Below are positions 40,506 to 48,399 of a stretch of DNA of 64,000 nt, piece by piece. The notes below the pieces were generated by a model that was given only the letters and a program-made list of their open reading frames with translations, made no database searches and was not told the DNA's origin. Origin of the DNA: Bacteroidales bacterium UBA2712 (GTDB lineage: Bacteria > Bacteroidota > Bacteroidia > Bacteroidales > Paludibacteraceae); assembly GCA_002354055.1 (NCBI GenBank), contig DEKW01000021.1:5315-69314 (forward strand), read 5' to 3'. How positions within the stretch are numbered: position 1 is the first letter of the stretch; every line of letters starts with the position of its first letter. Made by a program: the position numbers and the translations under genes.

Positions 40506-41246
40506 ATGTTATTGGAAGGAAAAACAGCTTTGATTACGGGCGCCGCTCGTGGAATAGGCAAACAGATAGCATTGGCTTTTGCCCGCGAGGGAGCCAACAT
40601 TGCGTTCACGGATTTGGAGTTGAACGAGGCATGTATTGAGACCAGCAATGAACTCAAGGCGCTGGGTGTCAAAGTACAGGCTTATGCCTCCGATGCGTCT
40701 AATTTTGAGGCCGCACACGCTGTAGTGGATGACGTCATGAAGGATTTTGGGCGCATTGATATCCTGGTCAACAATGCCGGAATCACCCGTGACACGTTGC
40801 TCATGCGTATGACGGAGCAACAATGGGATTTAGTGATGCAGGTGAACCTCAAATCTGCCTTCAACTTTACGCACGCTGTAACGCCGGTGATGATGCGCCA
40901 ACGCAGCGGTTCGATTATCTCGCTGAGTTCTGTGGTGGGTATCAATGGCAATGCCGGTCAAGCGAACTATGCGGCATCGAAGGCAGGTATCATAGCGCTG
41001 ACCAAATCCGTGGCGAAAGAGTTAGGCAGCCGCGGCGTACGCGCTAATGCAATCGCCCCGGGATTTATTCTTACGGACATGACGAAGGCGCTTAATGAAG
41101 AGACGCTCAAGCAGTTTGTATCGCTCATTCCGATGAGGCGCGGTGGTGAGCCGGAAGAGGTTGCCAAGGTGGCGCTCTTCTTGGCCAGCGATCTCAGTTC
41201 GTATGTCAGCGGACAGGTGATTCAGGTTAACGGAGCGATGGCGTAA
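40506..41246 (+). CDS. fabG: 3-oxoacyl-ACP reductase
   Basis: NADPH-dependent reduction in fatty-acid elongation. Short-chain dehydrogenase motifs: TGAARGIG (residues 11-18), NNAG near 88, catalytic Ser in SLSSVVG near 138, and YAASKAG with Tyr/Lys near 151-155. C-terminal SSYVSGQVIQVNGAMA is the FabG-type ending. The length, 246 residues, is exact for the family. It ends the run that begins with the gene at 34175 and is closed by a strong terminator. The ATG is 5 nt after the array. Confidence 0.95.
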   Translation: MLLEGKTALITGAARGIGKQIALAFAREGANIAFTDLELNEACIETSNELKALGVKVQAYASDASNFEAAHAVVDDVMKDFGRIDILVNNAGITRDTLLMRMTEQQWDLVMQVNLKSAFNFTHAVTPVMMRQRSGSIISLSSVVGINGNAGQANYAASKAGIIALTKSVAKELGSRGVRANAIAPGFILTDMTKALNEETLKQFVSLIPMRRGGEPEEVAKVALFLASDLSSYVSGQVIQVNGAMA

Positions 41247-41263
41247 TACAGCCCGTAAAAAAG

Positions 41264-41293
41264 AAAATCCCGAACAGTTCGTTCGGGATTTTT
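41264..41293. terminator. Bidirectional intrinsic terminator
   Basis: AAAATCCCGAAC (41264-41275), 5-nt loop, GTTCGGGATTTTT (41281-41293). It ends fabG on the plus strand and can end the GH13 genes on the minus strand. Confidence 0.9.
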
Positions 41294-41298
41294 CATTG

Positions 41299-41339
41299 TC
41301 ATAATCACGGGATTACGTTATTCCGAGATAACGATTATT
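41299..41339. repeat. Word array at the GH13 stop codon
   Basis: On the minus strand: AATAATCGTTATCTCGG, then AATAACGTAATCCCGTGATTA. It includes the stop codon of the GH13 gene and carries the ACGTAATCCCGT core also found at 24231-24274 and 28637-28668. Confidence 0.75.
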
Positions 41340-42678
41340 TCTCAAAGATTTTAAACTGCCAAGGGGCGAGAGTGAAGGTCTGTGCGGTTTCGAGTTTCTC
41401 TTTCTTTCCGCAGATACATTGGTATGTACCTTCGTATCCGGCGAGATCGAGCGTTACCTCTTGCTCTTTGTCAGACATATTCATCACCGCAATGACCGTG
41501 TTGGTATACCAGCGCCCTTCTTTCTGACGCACGCAAGCGAAGATGTCCTCATTGTCTGCTGCAAGTCGAATCATCGGAGCACCCACTTCAGGGCTGAACA
41601 ATGCTTTATTGCGCTCACGAAGGTCGTTCAGTTTCTTATAAAGTTCTGCTTGTGCATAGTTCTCATCGACATCAATCAGGTCCTTCTCAAAGAACTCCAG
41701 ACGGTGGTGGTTACCGCTCAACTGACCGGTGTAGATCATCGGCATACCCGGTACTACATAACAGAAAGCTTGGAACAAAGGCACTGCATCTCCCATACGC
41801 TCTTGCTCCGTTCCGTTCCAAGAGTTCTCGTCGTGGTTCGTGATGAAATTCATGCGGATAGCTTCCGGACGGATGGTTGAGTCTGCTTTTGCAAAGTTAT
41901 CCCAGAGGTCATCTACGCTTTTCTTTCCTTGAGCCACCTCGTTCATCAGATGATGGAGCGACCATCCGTAGTACATATCGAAAGCCGTTTCGGTCAGCTC
42001 TTGCGCTTTGTCTTCGTCCTCTGCCAAGGTGAACATATCAGGGTGTGTCAGACGGAGATCACCCATTGCCCAGTTCCAGAAATCGGTCGGTACCTCTCCT
42101 GCTACGTCGCAACGGAAGCCATCGATGCCAATTGAGTCCATCCACCAATGCATCGCTTTGAGCATCTCATTACGCATGTCCTGGTTGTCGTAGTTCAATT
42201 TGGAGATATCCGTCCAATCGTACTGAACCATTAGGTTGCCGAGGCTGTCGCGATAGTGCCATCCGTCGTTCTTGGTCCACTCGCTATCCGGCGCCGTGTG
42301 GTTAGCAACCCAGTCGAGAATGACCTTAAAGCCCTGTTTATGGGCAGCGGCAAGGAAATGCTCAAAATCTTCGCGTGTACCGAACTCCGGGTTGATGGCG
42401 CAGTAATCGATGATCGAGTAGTAGCTGCCGAGTGTACCTTTGCGGGTGATGACGCCAATAGGTTGACACGGCATGACCCAGATGATGTCAATACCATTCT
42501 GGCGTAGGGTGGGCAGTAAAGCTTCCGCAGCGGCAAAAGTACCTTCAGGGGTGGCTTGACGAGTGTTTAACTCATAGATAGTAGCGTCGTAGGACCACTC
42601 CGGGTGACGCAACTCTTGTTTCTCAGTACAACTCGCCATCAATAACAATGCGAGTGCAAAAAGCAATGTTTTTCTCAT
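41335..42678 (-). CDS. GH13 alpha-amylase family lipoprotein (short form)
   Basis: Alpha-glucan hydrolase with a lipobox signal peptide (LLMASC, Cys17), so probably cell-surface or periplasmic. The (beta/alpha)8 barrel motifs are DWVANHT near residue 122, nucleophile Asp191 in GFRCDVAG, acid Glu220 in FTLAEDE and third acid Asp283 in TNHDEN. A C-terminal beta domain (about 370-447) follows. It starts 9 nt after the stop of a second, longer GH13 gene, forming a two-gene unit for starch or maltodextrin use. No SusC/SusD pair is present here. Confidence 0.9.
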   Translation of the reverse strand: MRKTLLFALALLLMASCTEKQELRHPEWSYDATIYELNTRQATPEGTFAAAEALLPTLRQNGIDIIWVMPCQPIGVITRKGTLGSYYSIIDYCAINPEFGTREDFEHFLAAAHKQGFKVILDWVANHTAPDSEWTKNDGWHYRDSLGNLMVQYDWTDISKLNYDNQDMRNEMLKAMHWWMDSIGIDGFRCDVAGEVPTDFWNWAMGDLRLTHPDMFTLAEDEDKAQELTETAFDMYYGWSLHHLMNEVAQGKKSVDDLWDNFAKADSTIRPEAIRMNFITNHDENSWNGTEQERMGDAVPLFQAFCYVVPGMPMIYTGQLSGNHHRLEFFEKDLIDVDENYAQAELYKKLNDLRERNKALFSPEVGAPMIRLAADNEDIFACVRQKEGRWYTNTVIAVMNMSDKEQEVTLDLAGYEGTYQCICGKKEKLETAQTFTLAPWQFKIFEK

Positions 42679-42687
42679 GGTTGTTTA

Positions 42688-44733
42688 TTATTCATTAATG
42701 ATTTGATATGTTAATTCGTCGCGGTTGATCATAACGGTTACTTTCTGACCGAGGTAAATACGCTGGAAGATAATCTCCTCCGGTCGGTCAATGAGCGGAA
42801 TGAAATCGCCGTACAAAAGCGGCATTGAGTGGCGGCGGAGCTGAATCAGTTTAGCCACTTCGTTCCGCATCTTTTGCTCGTCGTCATTGAGGTTTTCGAA
42901 ACGCATCATATGGCGGTTGTCGGGATCATTGCCTCCGACCTCTCCGTACTCATCGCCCTGATAGATACACGGTACGCCCGGAAGGGTCATATTCAGTACC
43001 TCCATCAGCAGTGCACGTTTGTAGGCAACAGCGGTGTCACCGATACCGATTTCGCGGGTCCATCCTTCTTCTTTGCCATGACAATAGATATCTATGGCGC
43101 CACCGGCAATAGATGCGAAACGAATTTGGTCATGGTTTCCGGAGATATTTCCCATCGTGTGGTGCGCTCCGTATGTACCAAGCGAAGTCAGTTCGTTCTG
43201 CATCACCTGATCCATCCCTTTAAATCCGCAGAGTGCTTCGCGGGCTGTGAAATATACGTTGAAATCAAATTGCGCATTGAGCATTCCGGACTTGACATAG
43301 CTGCCGATGAGTTCCGGTGAACCGTATGTCTCGCCGATCATCCATATCGGTCTTCCCGGCCAGCGCGTAGCAATCTTCTGCCCCAACATGCGCCAGTATC
43401 CTTCGGGAATGTGCTTGCAGGCATCGTGGCGATAACCGTCCAAGTCGTAGTTCGCTAACCAGTAAAGGGCACTATCCGTCATTTGTTCGCAGACCTCTTC
43501 GCGCTCCAGATCCAGCGTAGGGATATGTTTGTCAAACCACGTGGTCAGACGTGCTTCGTCCCATAACTCGAAATTGCGTCTTCCATCCGGAAGGATCGAG
43601 TCGGTATGCCAGTCCGGGTGCTCCTGCAGGGTGGGAGAGTTGATATGCATGTGGTTAGCCACATAATCCAGAATGATGTTTATCTCGTGCGCGTGCGCGG
43701 TATCTAATAAGGTGCGTAGTTCATCCGGCGTGCCAAAACGGTCATCCAGCTTGGTTGCATAGATAGGCCAGTAGCCGTGGTAACCGCTGAACTTGGTATA
43801 AGTCTTGGTACTATCGTATTTGTTTCCGTTCGGGAAGGGATAAAGTCCCCACGCGTCCCACGGGTTTTGCGTAATCGGGCTGATCCAGATCGTGTTGATG
43901 CCCAGTTGGTCGAAATAGCCCTCGCTGATTTTCTTCGTGATGCCGGCTAAATCACCGCCCTGATAATCCACGATGTCCAGCACCTCGGGGCTGTTCATCT
44001 TCCAGTCGTTTGCGGTATTTCCATTGTAAAAACGGTCAATCATTAAGGAGTATAACACCTGCGCTTGCTGGTCGTGGCGGTTTAGCTGAGCAGCGTCGGT
44101 CACAATCTGTCCATTCTCCAAAGGCAATAACAGGTCGTTGTATAGGTATGTCTCATCTTCTGCAAAGATGCGCAGATAGCTTCTTCCTTGCAGTGCGGAT
44201 AACTGATTGCTGATGGCGTTAAGATCCAGAGACCAGTTGCCGTCTTCCTCTGCTTGCCATAAAGTATGGTCAATCAGGGAGTTCTGGATATATGCTTCGA
44301 TAGTTGGATTAGCAACCGTATCGAAGAATGCGATGCGCAGTTTGCCTTCTTCATAACTAAGAGAATAGAGGCTTTGACGAACAGGTTTGTTCGGTAATAC
44401 AGGGATGGCAAAACTGCCGGTCTTGTCATGAAAAGTGATGGCATGGATGGAGTGATCCCGGTTGATGATATCCATCTCGCGAACGACTTGCGGTGTGCCG
44501 ATGAGGTTGGTATATTCAATGGCTTCTCCGGTAGTCCATTGTAAGCCCTGCCAATAGGTAGTATCCCCATATAAAACCGGCACGTAGTCGGTGAGCACAA
44601 TATGCATCGTATCACTATTCATGCGAATCGGCATAATCGGGGACTCGACCGCCATTAAGCCTGCTGCATAATGATGCTTCTGACATCCCATAAAACAGGA
44701 AAGAATAGCTAAAAAGAAAATTGTCTTTTTCAT
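42688..44733 (-). CDS. GH13 alpha-amylase family lipoprotein with N-terminal domain
   Basis: 681 residues with a lipobox (CFMGC, Cys17). The N-terminal beta-rich region (about 25-215) resembles the starch-binding/immunoglobulin-like domains seen before neopullulanase-type GH13 enzymes. The barrel follows with DYVANHMH near 352, nucleophile Asp437 in GYRHDACKH, acid Glu468 in MIGETYG and third acid Asp535 in SGNHDQ. LDLEREEV before the nucleophile is usual for cyclomaltodextrinase or neopullulanase-like members. The promoter at 44753-44800 gives a ~16-nt leader. It is transcribed with the shorter GH13 gene. Confidence 0.9.
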   Translation of the reverse strand: MKKTIFFLAILSCFMGCQKHHYAAGLMAVESPIMPIRMNSDTMHIVLTDYVPVLYGDTTYWQGLQWTTGEAIEYTNLIGTPQVVREMDIINRDHSIHAITFHDKTGSFAIPVLPNKPVRQSLYSLSYEEGKLRIAFFDTVANPTIEAYIQNSLIDHTLWQAEEDGNWSLDLNAISNQLSALQGRSYLRIFAEDETYLYNDLLLPLENGQIVTDAAQLNRHDQQAQVLYSLMIDRFYNGNTANDWKMNSPEVLDIVDYQGGDLAGITKKISEGYFDQLGINTIWISPITQNPWDAWGLYPFPNGNKYDSTKTYTKFSGYHGYWPIYATKLDDRFGTPDELRTLLDTAHAHEINIILDYVANHMHINSPTLQEHPDWHTDSILPDGRRNFELWDEARLTTWFDKHIPTLDLEREEVCEQMTDSALYWLANYDLDGYRHDACKHIPEGYWRMLGQKIATRWPGRPIWMIGETYGSPELIGSYVKSGMLNAQFDFNVYFTAREALCGFKGMDQVMQNELTSLGTYGAHHTMGNISGNHDQIRFASIAGGAIDIYCHGKEEGWTREIGIGDTAVAYKRALLMEVLNMTLPGVPCIYQGDEYGEVGGNDPDNRHMMRFENLNDDEQKMRNEVAKLIQLRRHSMPLLYGDFIPLIDRPEEIIFQRIYLGQKVTVMINRDELTYQIINE

Positions 44734-44752
44734 AATGGTACATATTTTGGCG

Positions 44753-44800
44753 CAAAATTACAAAAAAATTTTGATATGTGCAAAAAAAATAGTAATTTTG
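44753..44800. promoter_or_regulatory. Divergent promoter pair, GH13 / GT2
   Basis: Minus arm: -33 TTG at 44783-44781, -7 TAATTTTG at 44760-44753 (20 nt). Plus arm: -33 TTG at 44771-44773, -7 TAATTTTG at 44793-44800 (19 nt). The shared core is TTGATATGTGCAA. Confidence 0.82.
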
Positions 44801-44820
44801 CACGCAAAATAAAATTTAGT

Positions 44821-45771
44821 ATGGATATTTCTATCATTGTGCCACTTTTTAACGAGGCGGAATCGTTGCCTCATCTCTACGAATGGATTGCCCGTGTAAT
44901 GAAGGAGAACAAGTTTTCCTATGAGTTGATTTTCGTTAATGACGGTTCTTCAGACGAGTCCTGGCAAGTGATTCAATCGCTTCGTGAGCAGAGTAAATTC
45001 GTTCGTGGTATCTGTTTCCGTCGTAATTATGGTAAATCTGCGGCTTTGTATTGTGGATTCAAGGAGGCGAAAGGCGATGTAGTCATTACGATGGATGCCG
45101 ATCTGCAGGATAGTCCGGATGAGATTCCGGAGCTCTACCGCATGATTACGGAAGAGGGCTACGATCTCGTGAGCGGATGGAAGCAAAAACGCTATGATAA
45201 TACCTTGACGAAGAATCTGCCCTCCAAGCTCTTCAACGCCACGGCACGGAAGGTAACGGGCATTCAGTTGCATGACATGAACTGCGGTCTGAAGGCTTAT
45301 CGAAATGAGGTGGTGAAGAATATAGAGGTTTTCTCGGAGATGCATCGCTATATCCCATATCTGGCTAAGAATGCGGGCTTTACGAAGATCGGAGAGAAAG
45401 TGGTGCAGCATCGCAAGCGTGAGTTCGGTACTTCGAAGTTTGGTATCAACCGCTTTGTGAACGGCTATCTGGACCTTCTGACGCTTTGGTTTCTGAATAA
45501 GTTCGGCAAGCAGCCGATGCATTTCTTCGGTCTGGTAGGAAGTCTGATGTTTTTCATCGGATTTGTTGCCGTTATTGTGGTAGGCAGCATGAAACTCTAT
45601 GCGCTGTCGCATGGCGTTCAGGCGATGTTGGTGGGTGTCAATCCGTATTTCCACATAGCGATTTTGATGATGATTCTGGGATGCATGCTGTTCTTGGCTG
45701 GTTTCCTGGCAGAATTAGTGATTCGAAACAGTCCTTCGCGTAACGATTATCTGATTCGCGAGGAGTTTTAA
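44821..45771 (+). CDS. Membrane GT2 glycosyltransferase (polyprenyl-phosphate sugar transferase type)
   Basis: Transfers a sugar from its nucleotide to a polyprenyl phosphate on the cytoplasmic face (GtrB/DPM-like). Cytosolic GT-A domain: IIVPLFNEAESLPHLYEW (residues 5-22), FVNDGSSD near 39, TMDADLQDSPDEI near 91, and GLKAYR. Two C-terminal membrane helices lie at about 230-255 and 265-295. The length, 316 residues, is typical. I chose ATG 44821, since the frame before it runs through the promoter. The next gene starts 15 nt after its stop. Confidence 0.9.
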   Translation: MDISIIVPLFNEAESLPHLYEWIARVMKENKFSYELIFVNDGSSDESWQVIQSLREQSKFVRGICFRRNYGKSAALYCGFKEAKGDVVITMDADLQDSPDEIPELYRMITEEGYDLVSGWKQKRYDNTLTKNLPSKLFNATARKVTGIQLHDMNCGLKAYRNEVVKNIEVFSEMHRYIPYLAKNAGFTKIGEKVVQHRKREFGTSKFGINRFVNGYLDLLTLWFLNKFGKQPMHFFGLVGSLMFFIGFVAVIVVGSMKLYALSHGVQAMLVGVNPYFHIAILMMILGCMLFLAGFLAELVIRNSPSRNDYLIREEF

Positions 45772-45786
45772 AAAAGAGACAGATTG

Positions 45787-47010
45787 ATGGCACAAACTCT
45801 GGAAGAACAAGTAGCGGTAGTAGAGCGTGCGTTAGGCGAATGTATGATAGATACAGCGTTGGTGGTAGTACGCGCATGGCTTACGGAAATAGGGGAGAAT
45901 AACCCCTATGAAGAAGCCTTTACTTCCATCCAGAAACGCTATCATGAGATCTTCACGCAGTGGTTGAATATTGACGTGCCGTCTTCGGATGAGGAGTTGA
46001 GTAAGATTACCGGCGAGACGTACCAGATGGTGGATGCCGTGTATGCGGATATCCGTCTGTTACGCGGCCTTTCGCCGGAGATACATGGTTTCAACCATGA
46101 ATCCATCACCTCGGTCATGCATTATTTCGAGCATTGTGTCCGTTTTCGTCCGGAGGATCTGGAGTGGTATCAAGAGGTGATGAACGATGAGTCGAAAGCC
46201 TCATTGGCGCTTGCGGCTACTTCTGCGTTGGCGCATAATTTGAGAACCTGTTTCTCGCTCGAGGCCTTCTTGGCGATGATTGAATGTATGAATGCTACGA
46301 ATGAGACTGTGGCGGATCAATGTATATCGAATGTAGCGCTTTTGCTTGTTCAATACGACGTTCGCATTGATTTCTTTCCTCAGATTCAAGATGCCGTGGT
46401 GAATGTGATCGGCGAGAATGACCTGAGCGAACACGTGTTTGAGGTGCTTTGTGCGCTGGTGGAGAGTTCGTCCAAAAATTGGATAGAGGAGTTGGCGAAA
46501 AGCATGTTTGAGGATAATCAGTTTCCAGCGGAACTGAAAAGGCTGATGGAGATGTCCGGCATGGGGAATGATTCACAAACCTTTGCTCAATTATTCCCGT
46601 CGCAAGAACATAAATACCTCACGGAGCTTATTCCGCTTATACCTCGGACGTGGCTCTATGCCTTACTCATCGAGGGCTATCCGAATCGTGAGAAAGCCTT
46701 AGCGTACGTTACAATATCTGCCGGTTTCCGCGATGCGTTGTGGGATTATCCGCAGATTGCGGAGAAGATATATCTGGAAATTTTGCGCGGTGGCACGGAA
46801 AAACCGATGGATTATATTAATTATGCCCATTGTTTGTTGTTGCGCGGCGACCGGATGATGGCCTTTGAGAACTACAAGCAAGCACGGTTGTTATGCAAGA
46901 CGTCCAAGGAGTTTTTCGGGCTTTTCCGTCCGGATCGGAAGAATCTCATAGACCATGGCATTCCTTTGGAGCATGTCTATGTAATGGAAGATCAGCTGAT
47001 CAATCCTTAG
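45787..47010 (+). CDS. Helical-repeat protein of unknown function
   Basis: 407 residues, soluble, no signal peptide, mostly predicted helices and acidic overall. The C-terminal part (about 335-385) resembles a TPR unit (NYAHCLLLRGDRMMAFENYKQARLLC). The middle looks like ARM/HEAT-type helices (for example TSALAHNLRTCFSLEAFLAMIECMN). I do not recognise the family. Co-transcription with the GT2 gene (15-nt gap) suggests an envelope or assembly role, but this is only context. The ATG at 45787 is preferred to a TTG one codon before. The end overlaps the convergent PagL-like gene by 4 nt. Confidence 0.78.
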   Translation: MAQTLEEQVAVVERALGECMIDTALVVVRAWLTEIGENNPYEEAFTSIQKRYHEIFTQWLNIDVPSSDEELSKITGETYQMVDAVYADIRLLRGLSPEIHGFNHESITSVMHYFEHCVRFRPEDLEWYQEVMNDESKASLALAATSALAHNLRTCFSLEAFLAMIECMNATNETVADQCISNVALLLVQYDVRIDFFPQIQDAVVNVIGENDLSEHVFEVLCALVESSSKNWIEELAKSMFEDNQFPAELKRLMEMSGMGNDSQTFAQLFPSQEHKYLTELIPLIPRTWLYALLIEGYPNREKALAYVTISAGFRDALWDYPQIAEKIYLEILRGGTEKPMDYINYAHCLLLRGDRMMAFENYKQARLLCKTSKEFFGLFRPDRKNLIDHGIPLEHVYVMEDQLINP

Positions 47011-48317
47011 AAAGCTACACCTAAACCGGCGTCGATAAATTCTGCTCGTGCGCCGTGTGTTTTCAGTCCCAATTGAACGAAGAGGTGGTCGAGTACGTGG
47101 TACTTGAGCACAAATTGCATGTAACACCAGCCGTCCTGATAATTGCTGGCGTCGGAGAAATCGTATGGATAGAAAACACCGCGGTTCAGCGGCGTGCCGG
47201 CTTGATCCATTTCTGCTGCTCCTTGCCCTTTATCCCAGGACTTCTTGCCGGTATAAGGCTCGAGGTTCTTAATCGGATCAAAGACATAGAAGCCTACGTG
47301 GATACCTGCGGTCAGATGCCCGATGATGAACTCGGGTTGGAGACTGATGCCCACGCGGAAGCAGTTTTTGAGGTCGCTATTTTTTAGGTAGGTCTTGCCG
47401 AAATAGGTAACCGGTGCATCCGGGTTGGCATCTGCAAACTCATCATTCACGCAGCGGTAGTAGCCGTCGTAGAAGGCATCGACACCGGCTCCGATGCGGA
47501 AGATGGAGACGGGGACCCAGTATGCCGCGGCTTTGACGGTAGCAGCACCGAAAAACTGCATCTTGGGATAGTTGTCGCGGTAGTAATTCTGCTTCACGCC
47601 GCCAGTTGCGCTGATTTCCACCGCCCAAGGTTTGTCCACGCCGTCGTACAGTTTGCGCGGCACGTCGGGTTCTGGAGACGTGTAGTCTTTCTCATGCGGA
47701 TGATAGCGCAGACCGAGTTCTCCGCCGAGCATGTTATAGCCGGCGTTCGGGTGCATGATAGAGCCGTTGGAGATATGATGCCAACCGCCATTGAGGGTGA
47801 TTTCCCAGCCGTCCTTGATCGGAAAATCCATGTATAGCTCTAATGCCAGATAGGCGTTCAGCACCGAGCCGATCGACCAATTGGCACCATCATGGTCTTT
47901 ATACAGATTCTCGCCTTTGTAGGTGTTGGCGTAGGTCTTTGTGACGGCAGCAATGCCGACTGTGGGGCGTGCGCCTATACGAAAATGCGTACCGTTGAAA
48001 AAAGGCATGTTGATATACCCGTACGCGGCGATGGCGGAACCGAGAACGGCATTGTTGCCCAAATTTAAATACCGCGCGCCGACTCCGATGGAGGCATTGT
48101 TCCATTGCTGGAGACTGTTCCATCGTCCTGTCGGAAGAAACTCTACGGTAAAAGCACCACCCGGGACAATCGGCGTCGGGCCTAAAAACGGAGACACTTT
48201 TTCGTCCGGAATCATAAAGAGTGCCGTTCCACCCAAACGGTACGCTAACTCGTAATGAGGAAGCGAAAACGCTTGTAAACAAGCGAAGAGTGCTATGACT
48301 AAAAGAACTTTTTTCAT
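47007..48317 (-). CDS. PagL-like lipid A deacylase / acyloxyacyl hydrolase
   Basis: Outer-membrane enzyme family that removes an acyl chain from lipid A. The signal peptide ends near residue 17 (LQAFS). The first half forms a PagL-type barrel with the catalytic pair His181 and Ser183 in GGWHHISNGS. The 436-residue length is about twice that of PagL, with a second barrel-like half (about 220-436) and a C-terminal aromatic end GLGVAF. I chose ATG 48317; a longer TTG start lies in the -7 box. The leader is only about 6 nt, so the mRNA is nearly leaderless. It would act with the LpxL-like and LptC proteins of this window on LPS. Confidence 0.8.
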   Translation of the reverse strand: MKKVLLVIALFACLQAFSLPHYELAYRLGGTALFMIPDEKVSPFLGPTPIVPGGAFTVEFLPTGRWNSLQQWNNASIGVGARYLNLGNNAVLGSAIAAYGYINMPFFNGTHFRIGARPTVGIAAVTKTYANTYKGENLYKDHDGANWSIGSVLNAYLALELYMDFPIKDGWEITLNGGWHHISNGSIMHPNAGYNMLGGELGLRYHPHEKDYTSPEPDVPRKLYDGVDKPWAVEISATGGVKQNYYRDNYPKMQFFGAATVKAAAYWVPVSIFRIGAGVDAFYDGYYRCVNDEFADANPDAPVTYFGKTYLKNSDLKNCFRVGISLQPEFIIGHLTAGIHVGFYVFDPIKNLEPYTGKKSWDKGQGAAEMDQAGTPLNRGVFYPYDFSDASNYQDGWCYMQFVLKYHVLDHLFVQLGLKTHGARAEFIDAGLGVAF

Positions 48318-48326
48318 TTTTCGGCG

Positions 48327-48374
48327 CAAAATTACAAAAATATTTTGATATGTGCAAATTTTTTTGTACCTTTG
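48327..48374. promoter_or_regulatory. Divergent promoter pair, PagL-like / murC
   Basis: Minus arm: -33 TTG at 48357-48355, -7 TAATTTTG at 48334-48327 (20 nt). Plus arm: -33 TTG at 48345-48347, -7 TACCTTTG at 48367-48374 (19 nt). The shared core is TTGATATGTGCAA, identical to that at 44771-44783. Confidence 0.83.
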
Positions 48375-48399
48375 CGCGGAAATTTGTGAGTAAGTAAAA

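Noticed and set aside
40506..41246. Start of a further lipopolysaccharide or hemolysin gene set after lptC
   Set aside because: The gene after lptC is clearly fabG and is closed by a terminator; no CorC-like or PpiD-like gene is present.
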